Origin: Mesorhizobium sp.
GTDB taxonomy: Bacteria; Pseudomonadota; Alphaproteobacteria; Rhizobiales; Rhizobiaceae
NCBI RefSeq assembly: GCF_024710845.1
Contig: NZ_JANJTZ010000061.1
Span: forward strand, 25,550-89,549
Reading direction: 5' to 3'
DNA length: 64,000 nt
Shown here: piece by piece, positions 52,872 to 61,805 of the stretch
Position numbering within the stretch: position 1 is the first letter of the stretch
Layout of the letters: each line of letters begins with the position of its first letter
The notes under the pieces: model-generated
The model's input: only the letters and a program-made list of their open reading frames with translations
Databases searched by the model: none
Told to the model about the DNA's origin: nothing
Position numbers and translations under genes: made by a program

Positions 52872-54044
52872 GTGAGCATCTTTTCTGCGGAAATGAGCGT
52901 CTTTCGCGAGGAGGTGATTGCCTTCTGCCGAAAGGAGATGCCGCCCGAGATCCGCCGCAAGGTCCGTGCGGGGCCACCTCTGGGGAAGCTCGAGTATCAG
53001 CAGTGGCAGGCGATGCTCCACGGCAAGGGGTGGGCGGGCGGCGTCTGGCCGACCTCGGCCGGCGGCGGCGGCTGGTCGCTCACGCGGCAGTTCGTCTTCG
53101 AGCAGGCGCTGGGCGAAGCTGGCGCGCCCTGGCTGATACCGATGGGGCTGACCTATGTCGCACCGGTCATTTACACTTTCGGCAGCGACGAGCAGAAGCA
53201 GCGCCACCTCCCGGGGATTCAATCCTCTTCCGTGTGGTGGTGTCAGGGTTACTCGGAGCCGGGGGCCGGATCCGATCTCGCCTCCGTCAAGACCAGCGCC
53301 GAGCGCGACGGCGACCATTACGTCGTTCGCGGCCAGAAGATCTGGACGACGATGGCCCATTGGGCGGATTGGATGTTCTGCCTGGTCCGAACCGCCACAA
53401 ACGGGAAACAGCAGAACGGCGTGAGCTTTTTGTTGATCGACATGAATTCACCGGGGATCAGCGTCCGGCCTATTGTCAGCATCGACAACGATCATCACCT
53501 CAACGAGGTCTTCTTCGATCACGTTCGCGTACCGGCCGCGAATCTCATCGGCGAGGAAGGCAAGGGCTGGACCTATGCGAAGTTTCTGCTGAAGCACGAG
53601 CGCCTGACGATCGCAGAGCCGGGAAAGGCCAAGTTCCTTCTCGCCGAAGTCGAACGGCTCGCCCGGAACGTCGGCGAGGGGCAGAACCCTTTCCTCATCC
53701 GCCAGATCACTGAAGCCCGACTGCGCATCGATGCATTGGACGCGCTGTGCGACCGCATGCTGCGACGCGCCGAATCCGGCGAGGACATCGGCAATGTCGT
53801 CTCGATTCTCAAGATAAGAAGCACCGAACTGATCCAGCATATCGAAGGCATCGGCATGGAAGTCGCGGCGCGCATTGGCTTGCCGATGGACTTTGAGATC
53901 CCTGCGAGGGCGGCTCTTGGCGAGGTGCCGGGCGAAGCGTCCCAGCTTGCCTACCTCTACCTCCGTGATCGTGCCCACACGATCGCGGGAGGGGCGACAG
54001 AAGTGCAACGCAACATCATCGCCCGTTCGTATTTCGGTTTTTGA
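52872..54044 (+). CDS. Acyl-CoA dehydrogenase, large subunit (pair 2)
   Basis: A 390-residue chain. It has GYSEPGAGSDLASVKTSA, KIWTTMAHWADWMFCLVRTA, DNDHHLNEVFFDHVRVP and the end IAGGATEVQRNIIARSYFGF. It is clearly paralogous to 28174-29355 and again pimeloyl-CoA/ChsE-like. The GTG at 52872 was chosen because GGGAG lies upstream; an ATG at 52734 would add a non-homologous stretch. It is followed by its small subunit after 9 nt. Confidence 0.88.
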   Translation: MSIFSAEMSVFREEVIAFCRKEMPPEIRRKVRAGPPLGKLEYQQWQAMLHGKGWAGGVWPTSAGGGGWSLTRQFVFEQALGEAGAPWLIPMGLTYVAPVIYTFGSDEQKQRHLPGIQSSSVWWCQGYSEPGAGSDLASVKTSAERDGDHYVVRGQKIWTTMAHWADWMFCLVRTATNGKQQNGVSFLLIDMNSPGISVRPIVSIDNDHHLNEVFFDHVRVPAANLIGEEGKGWTYAKFLLKHERLTIAEPGKAKFLLAEVERLARNVGEGQNPFLIRQITEARLRIDALDALCDRMLRRAESGEDIGNVVSILKIRSTELIQHIEGIGMEVAARIGLPMDFEIPARAALGEVPGEASQLAYLYLRDRAHTIAGGATEVQRNIIARSYFGF

Positions 54045-54053
54045 GAGTTCACG

Positions 54054-55178
54054 ATGAGCTTGACCAGCGAAGAACGGGCACTGCTTGGCGAAACCGCGAG
54101 AAACTGGTTTCGTGACCATGCCGAGAGTGCATCCGACAGACCGGTCGGCCTACCCGCCAGACCGGACGCGGCGGCGCTGCGGCAACTGGGCGCTCTCGGA
54201 CTGATCGGGATAGCGGTGCCGGAAGCCATTGGCGGCAGCGGTGGCGACATCGACGACCTCTGTGTCTTTCTCGAGGCTGCCGGCGAGAAGATTGACGTCG
54301 CACCACTGCTCTCGACGCTCGGATCGGCCCTGCCGCTCTTGATCGAACTGGGCGCCTCGAACCAGTTGGAAGACCTTCTGCCTCCGCTGCTTTCGGGACA
54401 GCACGGCGCCACGCTCTTTCATTTCGAACCCGGACTGGGCTTTGGCCACCGCGGCGAAGCCGCGACCGCCGTACCGACGGGCGACGGTTATCGGCTGAAT
54501 GGCGTGAAGCTGGCGCCGCTCGCGGATCCAGACGGGTTCATCCTGGCTACAGCGACCATCGCGGACGGAAATCTGGCGGTCTTTGTTGTATCGCCCGCGA
54601 CGAAAGGCGTCTCGATCGAGCCGTACAGGACGATCGACGGACGAACTGCTGCGGTCCTGCGCCTGTCCGACGCCGAGATATCGTCTTCCGCCCGGCTCTT
54701 CGCTATCGCGGACGCCCGGCCGGCAGTCGAGAGCGCACTCGACTTCGGCGCACTCTGCGCGATGGCGGAGGCAATCGGCGTCATGGCGACGCTAGTCGAT
54801 GACACTGCGGCTTACCTCAAGACACGGCAACAGTTCGGGGTCACTCTTTCACAGTTCCAGGTGCTTCAGCACCGGTGCGTCGACATGCTTCTGGCGCTCG
54901 AGGACGCTCGCGCGGTCGTCACGCGCGCAGCCGAGGCTTTCTATGCGGATGCCGAGACGAGATCGCGACTCGTTTCCGTTGCCAAAGCCGTGGCAGGCCG
55001 GGCCGCCCTGTTCGTCGGACGCCAGGCCGTGCAGTTGCACGGCGGCATGGGAATGACCGACGAGCTTCGTATAGGTCACGGTTTCAAGCGACTGACGGTG
55101 CTTGAGGCATATTACGGGACCGCCGAGTCCCACATAGATCGCCTTGCTGCCCGCTTCCGAGGCGTGGCCTCCGGATAG
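54054..55178 (+). CDS. Acyl-CoA dehydrogenase, small subunit (pair 2)
   Basis: A 374-residue chain paralogous to 27050-28177. The C-terminal half keeps TRQQFGVTLSQFQVLQHRCVDM and VQLHGGMGMTDELRIGHGFKR; the central substrate loop is degenerate (FHFEPGLGFGHRG). It should form a shared-FAD heteromer with the preceding chain. Gene order here is large-small, opposite to pair 1, so the pairs are not a simple recent tandem copy. Confidence 0.87.
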   Translation: MSLTSEERALLGETARNWFRDHAESASDRPVGLPARPDAAALRQLGALGLIGIAVPEAIGGSGGDIDDLCVFLEAAGEKIDVAPLLSTLGSALPLLIELGASNQLEDLLPPLLSGQHGATLFHFEPGLGFGHRGEAATAVPTGDGYRLNGVKLAPLADPDGFILATATIADGNLAVFVVSPATKGVSIEPYRTIDGRTAAVLRLSDAEISSSARLFAIADARPAVESALDFGALCAMAEAIGVMATLVDDTAAYLKTRQQFGVTLSQFQVLQHRCVDMLLALEDARAVVTRAAEAFYADAETRSRLVSVAKAVAGRAALFVGRQAVQLHGGMGMTDELRIGHGFKRLTVLEAYYGTAESHIDRLAARFRGVASG

Positions 55179-55212
55179 AGCAGCCGGACATCGATCGGCT
55201 TGCAACATATTA

Positions 55213-55237
55213 TTTGCTAGTATACTATATGCTTCAT
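55213..55237 (+). promoter_or_regulatory. Motif-B site (best copy) before substrate-binding protein 3
   Basis: Begins TTTGCTAGTATACTATATGC and continues TTCAT. TAGTATACTA within it is a perfect palindrome. It lies 42 bp before the start codon, in the usual position for an operator or activator site over the core promoter. Confidence 0.6.
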
Positions 55238-55278
55238 ATCGGCTGAGTGGATACGATTGCCGATCAAGGGAGGAAAAC

Positions 55279-56484
55279 ATGAGATCGAGCCAGACACTGG
55301 CAATCGCAGCAGTCGCCGCACTCGCGTTCGGTGGCGCCGCATCTGCGGGGGGCTCCTACGACCAGGGAGCATCCGACACGGAGATCAAGATCGGCATCAC
55401 GGCACCGCTGAGCGGGCCCGCATCATCCTATGGCATCGCCTGTCAGGCGCACGAAGCCTATTTCAAACAGGTGAACGAGGCCGGTGGCATCAACGGTCGC
55501 AAGCTCGTTCTCCTCTGCGAGGATGATGGCTTCACGCCGGCCCGGGCGGTCGAACAAACCCGCAAGCTCGTCGAATCCGACGGCGTCTTGTTCGTATACA
55601 ATTCGCTGGGCACCTCCGTGAATACCGCCGTTCAGCCCTACCTGGCCGGCAAGAAGGTGCCTCAGCTCCTGCTGAACTCCGGCGCGTCGAAATGGAACGA
55701 TCCGGAGAAGAATGCATGGTCGACCAGCAGTATTCCGCACTACGTGTCGGAGGCGGTCATCTTCGCCAATCACATCATGGGGACCGCGCCGAACGCCAAG
55801 GTCGGCTTGCTCCGCCAGGCGGATGATTATGGCAAGGACTACGAAGACGGGCTGAAGAAGGGCTTTGGCGACAAGGCCGAGAAGTACCTGACCGCGATCC
55901 AAAGCTTCGAGATCAGCGATCCGACCGTCGACTCCCAGATTCTGCAGCTGCGGGACTCCGGCGTCGACACGGTCGTGCTCGGAGCGCTTGCCAAGGGCGC
56001 AGCGCAGGCTATCCGCAAGATGGGAGAACTTGGCTGGAAACCCAAGATCTATCTTGGCTGGTCCTCGACGGGCATCGACACCGTTCTCAAGCCAGCAGGC
56101 CTGGACAACGCGAAGGGCATCGTCTCGACTTCGGTGATCAAGCATCCGGATGATCCGAAGTGGAAGGACGATCCCGAAGTCACCGAGTACAAGGCTTTCA
56201 TAGCCAAGTACAATCCCAGCGGGGATGCGTCCAACATCTCGAACGTTTTCGCCTATGCGACGAGCGATGTCCTAGTGGACCTCTTGAAACGCGCCGGCGA
56301 CAACTTGACGCGCGAGAACATCCGCCAGTTGGCCCAGACGATCGACGTCGAGCCGCGCATGTACATCGATGGCATCCGATTCAAGACAACGCCTCAGGAT
56401 CTCGATCCGATCAAGACCTTCCAGATGATCGAGTTCGACGGCGAGAAGTGGACGACCGTCGGCGATCCCATCAGCCCGCAGTAA
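55279..56484 (+). CDS. ABC transporter substrate-binding protein (LivK/HAAT type) 3
   Basis: A 401-residue Peripla_BP_6 protein. The signal peptide spans residues 1 to about 23 (cleavage after ASA). TEIKIGITAPLSGPASSYG and GGINGRKLVLLCEDDGFTPA follow, then KVGLLRQADDYGKDY. The ATG at 55279 follows GGGAGGAAA; the longer frame to 55144 overlaps the dehydrogenase gene. It is monocistronic: motif B upstream and a strong hairpin downstream. Confidence 0.9.
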   Translation: MRSSQTLAIAAVAALAFGGAASAGGSYDQGASDTEIKIGITAPLSGPASSYGIACQAHEAYFKQVNEAGGINGRKLVLLCEDDGFTPARAVEQTRKLVESDGVLFVYNSLGTSVNTAVQPYLAGKKVPQLLLNSGASKWNDPEKNAWSTSSIPHYVSEAVIFANHIMGTAPNAKVGLLRQADDYGKDYEDGLKKGFGDKAEKYLTAIQSFEISDPTVDSQILQLRDSGVDTVVLGALAKGAAQAIRKMGELGWKPKIYLGWSSTGIDTVLKPAGLDNAKGIVSTSVIKHPDDPKWKDDPEVTEYKAFIAKYNPSGDASNISNVFAYATSDVLVDLLKRAGDNLTRENIRQLAQTIDVEPRMYIDGIRFKTTPQDLDPIKTFQMIEFDGEKWTTVGDPISPQ

Positions 56485-56510
56485 GCACCCTCCCAAGCGT
56501 GACCGCGGCG

Positions 56511-56537
56511 GCCCGCGAGCTTCGGCTCGCGGGCTTT
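56511..56537 (+). terminator. Rho-independent terminator
   Basis: Perfect 10-bp stem GCCCGCGAGC/GCTCGCGGGC with a TTCG tetraloop is followed by TTTAT, 26 nt after the stop of the binding-protein gene. It may also serve the convergent crotonase gene. Confidence 0.75.
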
Positions 56538-56561
56538 ATGCTGATGACAGGGAACTACGGC

Positions 56562-57365
56562 CTACCGGTTCTGCCAAATCGGCGGGCGCCGCTCCGCGAA
56601 GGCCCGCTTGCCCTCCAGCGCATCTTCGCTGGCAAGCATCTCCTGGACGACCGGATGCTCATCGAGATCGGCCGGGCCGCGCCAGCCCTTGCCAAAGCTG
56701 CCATAGGCGACGGAACGGGACGTACGAATCGCCAGAGGAGCGCATGCGGCAATTGACGCGGCCCAGCGATGCGCCGCATTCAGCAGCATCTCGTCCTCGC
56801 ACACCTCCGCGACAACACCGAGGGCATGGGCCTCGGCCGCATCGACGGCGCGCCCTGTGAGTATGATGTCCATGGCTCGCTTCATGCCGATGGCCTGTGG
56901 CAAGCGCTGCACGCCGCCGCCCAGAGCGGCCCATCCAACCTTGGGTTCGGGAAGTGCAAAGCTGGCCGATCTGGCCGCCACTATGAGGTCGCATGCCAAG
57001 GCCAGTTCGAAGCCGCCGCCGAAGGCGATGCCATTGACGGCCGCTATGGTCGGAAGTGGAAAGTCCTGTCGGTCGTTGAAGCCGGCGAAACCGCTGCTCG
57101 ACAATTCCATGCGGCCCGTCTCGAGGTTGTCCTTCAGATCGTAACCGGCACAGAAGGCCTTGTTGCCAGCCCCCGTGACGATAACCACCCTCAGGGAAAG
57201 GTCGGCCGCAAGACGGTCGAACACCGATTCCAGCTCTTTATGCGCCTGCGGATGCAAGGCATTGTGGCGGTCGGGCCGGTCGATCGTGACGGTCGCAACG
57301 TGACCCTCGATCTGCACCTGGCAAAAGGCAAGCGTGCGCCCGCTGTCCGCAACGCTTTCCGTCAT
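56562..57365 (-). CDS. Enoyl-CoA hydratase/isomerase (crotonase)
   Basis: A 267-residue crotonase. The first glutamate lies in FGGGFELALACDLIVA and a second in FALPEPKVGWAALGGGVQRL. The oxyanion block is KAFCAGYDLKDN. A hydratase role is likely. It is the third gene of an operon after two SDRs and overlaps the second SDR stop by one base (TGATG). Confidence 0.86.
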   Translation of the reverse strand: MTESVADSGRTLAFCQVQIEGHVATVTIDRPDRHNALHPQAHKELESVFDRLAADLSLRVVIVTGAGNKAFCAGYDLKDNLETGRMELSSSGFAGFNDRQDFPLPTIAAVNGIAFGGGFELALACDLIVAARSASFALPEPKVGWAALGGGVQRLPQAIGMKRAMDIILTGRAVDAAEAHALGVVAEVCEDEMLLNAAHRWAASIAACAPLAIRTSRSVAYGSFGKGWRGPADLDEHPVVQEMLASEDALEGKRAFAERRPPIWQNR

Positions 57366-58177
57366 CAGGATTTTCTCGTCTCGCCGGCCTTCAGGAAGTC
57401 GGCCCCGACGTCCAGGTTCGGCAAGGCCCCGACATTTGACAACCCACCGTCGATCGGCAGGACTACGCCGGTCACCTGCCTCGACAGCGAGGATGAGAGG
57501 AAGAGGATTCCGGCGGCGATGTCGTCGGGCGTTCCGTGACGCCCCAACGGTATGGCGCTTGCCAGCGCCTCCAGTCGAGCTTCCGGAAGTACGGATTTGA
57601 TGCGGGGCGTGAGGGTCAGCCCCGGGGCGACGCCATTGATGCGTACCCCCTTCGGACCGAACTCAAGCGAGGCGGTCGCGATGAAATGATTGAGCGCAGC
57701 CTTGGCAGCGCCGTAGACGGCCTGGTCGGCGAAGCTGCGCACGCCAGCAACCGAGCTGACATACACTGCCGTGCCGCCTTCGGCCGGAAAATAGGGGGCG
57801 GCGTGTTTGAGGGCAAAGAAGGCATGGCGAACGATGAGCGCGAACTGGCGATCCCATTCGGCCTCGGTGAAGGCTGTTATGGGCCGCAGATCGGCCATTC
57901 CCACGATATCGACGAAGCCGGCGAATGACGGGCCGAACGCCTGGCCCGCGCGATCGAAGGCGCGCGCAAGCTCGGCCTCCGAGAGGATGTCGGCGGTCTC
58001 GGCAATACCTCCGATCGCCTGAGCGGCCGCGTCGGCAAGATCGGGGTCACGGTCGACGCAGAGTACACGCGCACCCTGCGATGCGAGCGCTTCGCAGGTG
58101 GCTCGACCGATGCCTTGCCCCGCGCCCAGCACGACGAAGCCTTTTCCGTCGAGTCGCATCGCTTTCGTATAGTCCAT
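57365..58177 (-). CDS. SDR-family oxidoreductase
   Basis: A 270-residue SDR. The cofactor region is VVLGAGQGIGRATCEALASQGA, with VDRD pointing to NAD+. DIVGMAD replaces NNAG. The active site is YVSSVAGVRSFADQAVYGAAKAA. The C-terminal PIDGGLSNVG is typical. GGGAGAG precedes the ATG. It is probably a hydroxyacyl-CoA or alcohol dehydrogenase of the pathway. Confidence 0.86.
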   Translation of the reverse strand: MDYTKAMRLDGKGFVVLGAGQGIGRATCEALASQGARVLCVDRDPDLADAAAQAIGGIAETADILSEAELARAFDRAGQAFGPSFAGFVDIVGMADLRPITAFTEAEWDRQFALIVRHAFFALKHAAPYFPAEGGTAVYVSSVAGVRSFADQAVYGAAKAALNHFIATASLEFGPKGVRINGVAPGLTLTPRIKSVLPEARLEALASAIPLGRHGTPDDIAAGILFLSSSLSRQVTGVVLPIDGGLSNVGALPNLDVGADFLKAGETRKS

Positions 58178-58192
58178 GACATTTCTCTCCCG

Positions 58193-58960
58193 TTAAACGC
58201 GCATGTGCAGGCCGCCGCTGACGCAAACGGTCTCGCCTGTGATAAAGCTGGCCGCCTCGTCGCTGGTCAGGAAGAGGGCCGTGCGAGCGATGTCGGCGGT
58301 TGTTCCGAGCTTGCGCAGCGGCGTCCTCTCGCGAATGCCGGCCGAAAACGCTTCATGGCTCCTGGTGAAGCCGGATTCGATCAATCCGGGTGCGATTCCG
58401 TTGCAGCGGATGCCGCTCGGGCCGAATTCGGCCGCCAGGGTCCGTGTCAGCGTGACCAGCTCGCTCTTGGCGACGGCATAGGAGGATTCTCCAGGCAGCA
58501 GATCCGAAGCATGCATCCAGCTCGCCACGGAGCCGATGAACAGGAGATTTCCCGAGCCGCGCTCGACCATAGCCGGAAGCACCAGGCGGGCGAGATGATA
58601 GTTCGCCGTCAGGTCGACCTCGATGATGCGATCCCACACTGCCATCGAATGGCGCTGGAACGGTTCGAACATCACCTCGGCAGCGTTGCCGACCAGGATA
58701 TCCACGGGCCCGAGCCGTTTCGTCGCATCCTCGACCATCCGCGTGACCGCTGCCCGGTCCGCAATGTCGACGTCGTAGCCAATGGCGCTGCCACTTGTGC
58801 CCTCTTGAAGGGATGACGCCTTTTCGGCACTCCTGCCGGACCGCTTGTCGCAGAGGATCACCGAAGCCCCGGCCTGCAAATAAGCCGCCGCCATCGCCGG
58901 CCCAAGAGTTCCGCCACCGCCGCCCGTGATAAGGACCACCTTTCCGCCGTAGTTCCACAT
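58193..58960 (-). CDS. SDR-family oxidoreductase
   Basis: A roughly 255-residue SDR. It has ITGGGGGTLGPAMAAAYLQAGA (an extended glycine loop), GNAAE in place of NNAG, and the active site IGSVASWMHASDLLPGESSY then AVAKSE. The Ser-Tyr distance is longer than usual by a few residues. AAGGAGG lies upstream; ATG 58960 is 11 nt away and GTG 58969 only 2 nt, so the start is uncertain. It diverges from 59039 across a motif-B site. Confidence 0.84.
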   Translation of the reverse strand: MWNYGGKVVLITGGGGGTLGPAMAAAYLQAGASVILCDKRSGRSAEKASSLQEGTSGSAIGYDVDIADRAAVTRMVEDATKRLGPVDILVGNAAEVMFEPFQRHSMAVWDRIIEVDLTANYHLARLVLPAMVERGSGNLLFIGSVASWMHASDLLPGESSYAVAKSELVTLTRTLAAEFGPSGIRCNGIAPGLIESGFTRSHEAFSAGIRERTPLRKLGTTADIARTALFLTSDEAASFITGETVCVSGGLHMRV

Positions 58961-58988
58961 GGGCGCCACATCCTCCTTGCGACTAGGA

Positions 58989-59013
58989 GTAAAGCATATA
59001 GTAATCTAGCAAA
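58989..59013 (-). promoter_or_regulatory. Motif-B site in divergent promoter
   Basis: Minus-strand reading starts TTTGCTAGATTACTATATGC and continues TTTAC. It differs from the 55213 copy at only about five positions of 25. It fills most of the 78-bp gap between two SDR operons. Confidence 0.6.
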
Positions 59014-59038
59014 CAGACAACGGTCCGGAGGGATTCTC

Positions 59039-59809
59039 ATGTTCGACCCAGCATTCTCCAGGGGTGTCGCCATCGTCGCGGGTGGAAGCGGCGGGATCGG
59101 CAGCGCCATATGCCGCGAGCTCGCCCAAGCGGGCTCCGACATTGTCTTCACCTACCGCTCGAACGCCGCGGCCGCCGAACACGTGAGCGCGGACATCAGA
59201 GCGGCCGGACGCACGGCGGAATCGTTTCCGCTGGCTCTTGAGGATGCTGACGCGACAGCGGCCTTCGTGCGGGGTGTCATCGAGCGCTGGGGGAGTGTCC
59301 ATTCACTGGTCTATGCCGCCGGACCCAAGCTCGAATTCGCCTACGCCTCGGCAATTGCCCCGGCCGAGTGGAAGCGCGTCATGGACGTCGACGTCAACGG
59401 CTGCTTCAATCTGATATCTGCGATCGTTCCTTACCTGCGGGCGCAGCGCGGCGGGTCGATCGTTTCGCTCATCACCCCTGCGGTCGATCGCTATCCCGTG
59501 CAGGACATCTTGTCCGCGGCGCCCAAGGCGGCGATCGAAATCCTGATGCGCGGCATCGCCAAGGAAGAAGGGCGTTACGGCCTGCGCGCCAATTCGGTCG
59601 GCCCGGGCTTCATCGACGCAGGGCTCGGTCACGACATGCTGGCCCGCCCCGGCTATGAGGAATTCGCCGAGGGCCTACGCAAGGGTCTGCCGCTGAAGCG
59701 CTTCGGTACTGCCAAGGACGTCGCCAACGCAGTGGTCTTCCTGCTGTCGTCCAAGGCGTCCTACATCACCGGCCAGTCGTTGTCAGTCGACGGCGGACTT
59801 CAGATCTGA
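59039..59809 (+). CDS. SDR-family protein lacking the catalytic tyrosine
   Basis: A 256-residue SDR, paralogue of 37006-37827. The cofactor motif AGGSGGIGSAICRELAQAG is present and VYAAGPK replaces NNAG. The active-site helix reads YPVQDILSAAPKAAIEIL: the expected Tyr is Ser and the upstream Ser is Thr (LITPAVDR). The cofactor fold is otherwise intact (SVDGGLQI at the end). A reductase by the normal mechanism is doubtful. GGAGGG precedes the ATG. Confidence 0.85.
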   Translation: MFDPAFSRGVAIVAGGSGGIGSAICRELAQAGSDIVFTYRSNAAAAEHVSADIRAAGRTAESFPLALEDADATAAFVRGVIERWGSVHSLVYAAGPKLEFAYASAIAPAEWKRVMDVDVNGCFNLISAIVPYLRAQRGGSIVSLITPAVDRYPVQDILSAAPKAAIEILMRGIAKEEGRYGLRANSVGPGFIDAGLGHDMLARPGYEEFAEGLRKGLPLKRFGTAKDVANAVVFLLSSKASYITGQSLSVDGGLQI

Positions 59810-59813
59810 CAGG

Positions 59814-60614
59814 TCAGTCGCCGGCTTTGCCGGCGGCAATCCGGCTGTCGGCTCCCCCTTCGAGCAGTGTCCGCGCCGCGGATGAAGCGTGCGCAAGTTG
59901 ATGCGTGTCGAAGTGAGCGCTCAGCGCCTCCCTGAATCCTTGTAAGTCGAGCACGCGATTGAGCGAACGCTTGGCGAGTTTGAGCGCGAATGGCGACGCC
60001 TCGGCGATGTGCTCGGCAAGAGCGAGCGTCTGGGCCTCCAATTCAATGCGAGGCACGACCCTCGAGACCATGCCGACGCTGAGGCCTTCGCGGGCATCGA
60101 TGCGCCGTCCGGTGAAGAGCACATCCTTGGCCAGGCGAAGACCGAGAGCGTAAGGATGGAAGAGCACCTCCACGGCAGGGGATGCGAAGGAGTGCAGCAC
60201 CGGGTCCGCAAAATAGGCGTCCTCGGACGCGACGATCAGGTCGCACATATTGGCGACCATGAACGCGCCTGCCACGCACGCGCCTTGCACTTGGGCAATC
60301 GTTGGCTTGCTGAGGTCGAAAATCCTGAGCGAGTAGCGGAAGTACTTCTCCTCCTCGAAGGCAAAACGCTCCTCGACGGTCGCGTTTGCCCGCTTTGACA
60401 TCCCTTCCTTGATGTCGTGCCCGGCGGAGAAGTGGTCCCCAGCGCCGGCCAGGATAACCACCCTGCACGCCTCGTCTCTCTCAGCCGCCGCAAACGCGGC
60501 GTCGAGTTCGTCGAGCATGCGTTCGTCCTGAGCGTTGCGCCTCTCCGGCCTGTTCTGCGTAATGCGAACGACCGGCCCAATCTGCTCGTACGTGATGTTC
60601 TGGTAATTGTTCAT
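59814..60614 (-). CDS. Crotonase-fold protein without hydratase glutamates
   Basis: A 266-residue crotonase-fold protein. The oxyanion region HFSAGHDIKEGM is present. Neither general-acid/base Glu is: the first site reads GACVAGAFMVANMCDLIVA (Met for Glu) and the second reads FADPVLHSFASPAVE with no PE. It is therefore unlikely to be an ordinary enoyl-CoA hydratase; isomerase, hydrolase, decarboxylase or C-C hydrolase roles occur in this fold. The ATG at 60614 follows AAAGGCGA; a longer frame begins at 60683. Confidence 0.82.
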   Translation of the reverse strand: MNNYQNITYEQIGPVVRITQNRPERRNAQDERMLDELDAAFAAAERDEACRVVILAGAGDHFSAGHDIKEGMSKRANATVEERFAFEEEKYFRYSLRIFDLSKPTIAQVQGACVAGAFMVANMCDLIVASEDAYFADPVLHSFASPAVEVLFHPYALGLRLAKDVLFTGRRIDAREGLSVGMVSRVVPRIELEAQTLALAEHIAEASPFALKLAKRSLNRVLDLQGFREALSAHFDTHQLAHASSAARTLLEGGADSRIAAGKAGD

Positions 60615-60714
60615 GATTGGTCGCCTTTCGGATTCAGGAGACTTCCGGTGAAGCTCGCGCATCGGCTTTCGCCCCGCTGACACGGCAGATAATCACCGCG
60701 GCCGCCGGCGCGCC

Positions 60715-61770
60715 TCACGCGCCGACGTAGATCAGCTTCTTTCCCCGATTCTTTCCGGCATAGAGACCGGCTATCGCATCGGGCGCATGGTGCATCCCGT
60801 CAGCGATGTCATATTCGACCACGATCCTGCGCTCCCTGTGCCATTGCGCCAGCTGTGCCGCGGCTTCGGCAAAACGCGGGACATAGTCGAAAACGACGAA
60901 ACCGCTCCACGTGAGGCGACGGGTCATAACCTCGCGCTCATTGCGCGGGCCTGTGGGCGGCGGCGACCACGACGCGACCGACGCAGTGCCGCACTGGATG
61001 ACGCGACCGCCGGGGCGCATCGAGCGCAAGGCAGCATCGAGGATAGCCCCGCCCGTGTTGTCGAAGAAGACATCGATCCCCTCGGGGGCTCGGGCATGTA
61101 TCGCCCCCCCGATGTCGCCCATCTTGTAATTGATCGCCTCGTCGTAGCCGAAGCGATAGCGGCATAGCTCCAGCTTTACGTCTTCCCCGGTCAGACCGAT
61201 CGTCCGGCAGCCGAAGATCTTGCCGATCTGTCCGACAATGCTGCCGACGGCGCCCGCCGCGGTCGACACCAGCAGTGTCTCGCCAGCCTGCGGACGGCCT
61301 AGCCCGGTCAGCGCAAGATAGGCGGTCAGGCCGTTGATGCCGAGCAGGCCCGCAAAGGCCGCCAACGGCAGATCTTCGCAAACCCGCGCCAGGACTTTCG
61401 ATCCGTCAATGACCGCATAATCCTGCCAATCGAACCAGCCATAGAGGAACTCGCCCTCGGCGAAGTCCGCGCAGCGGGATTCCACGACAACTGCGACGGC
61501 CAGCGCTCGCATGGGTGACCCAAGACTAACAGGATCGGAATAGTTGGCCTCGGCCAAAGCCCATCCGCGTTGCGCGGGATCGACCGAGAGATAGATGTTC
61601 CGGACCAGTATCTGCCCGTCGCCAGGGGAGGGCACCGGTGCCTCGGAGAGGGAGAAGTCGGTGCGTTGCGGGATGCCAGTCGGCCGCCGGACAAGCAGGA
61701 CCTGGCGATTCCGTTCGGGAAACATGTAGACAGGAACTTCGGTCGGGCTACTGGGCTTCCTGCTGTTCAT
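60715..61770 (-). CDS. MDR-family NADP-dependent oxidoreductase (LTB4DH/CurA-like)
   Basis: A 351-residue medium-chain reductase without zinc ligands. N-terminal features are VLLVRRPTGIPQRTDFSLSE and SVDPAQRGW. The NADPH motif is VSTAAGAVGSIVGQIGKIFG and FFDNTGGAILDAAL is diagnostic of the leukotriene B4 dehydrogenase/CurA group. It should reduce the C=C of an enone or 2-alkenal. The ATG at 61770 follows GAGGATC. It diverges from an acyl-CoA dehydrogenase across a motif-B site. Confidence 0.87.
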   Translation of the reverse strand: MNSRKPSSPTEVPVYMFPERNRQVLLVRRPTGIPQRTDFSLSEAPVPSPGDGQILVRNIYLSVDPAQRGWALAEANYSDPVSLGSPMRALAVAVVVESRCADFAEGEFLYGWFDWQDYAVIDGSKVLARVCEDLPLAAFAGLLGINGLTAYLALTGLGRPQAGETLLVSTAAGAVGSIVGQIGKIFGCRTIGLTGEDVKLELCRYRFGYDEAINYKMGDIGGAIHARAPEGIDVFFDNTGGAILDAALRSMRPGGRVIQCGTASVASWSPPPTGPRNEREVMTRRLTWSGFVVFDYVPRFAEAAAQLAQWHRERRIVVEYDIADGMHHAPDAIAGLYAGKNRGKKLIYVGA

Positions 61771-61805
61771 GATCCTCAGTGGTCCAAACTCGTTGCCATT
61801 TTGTG

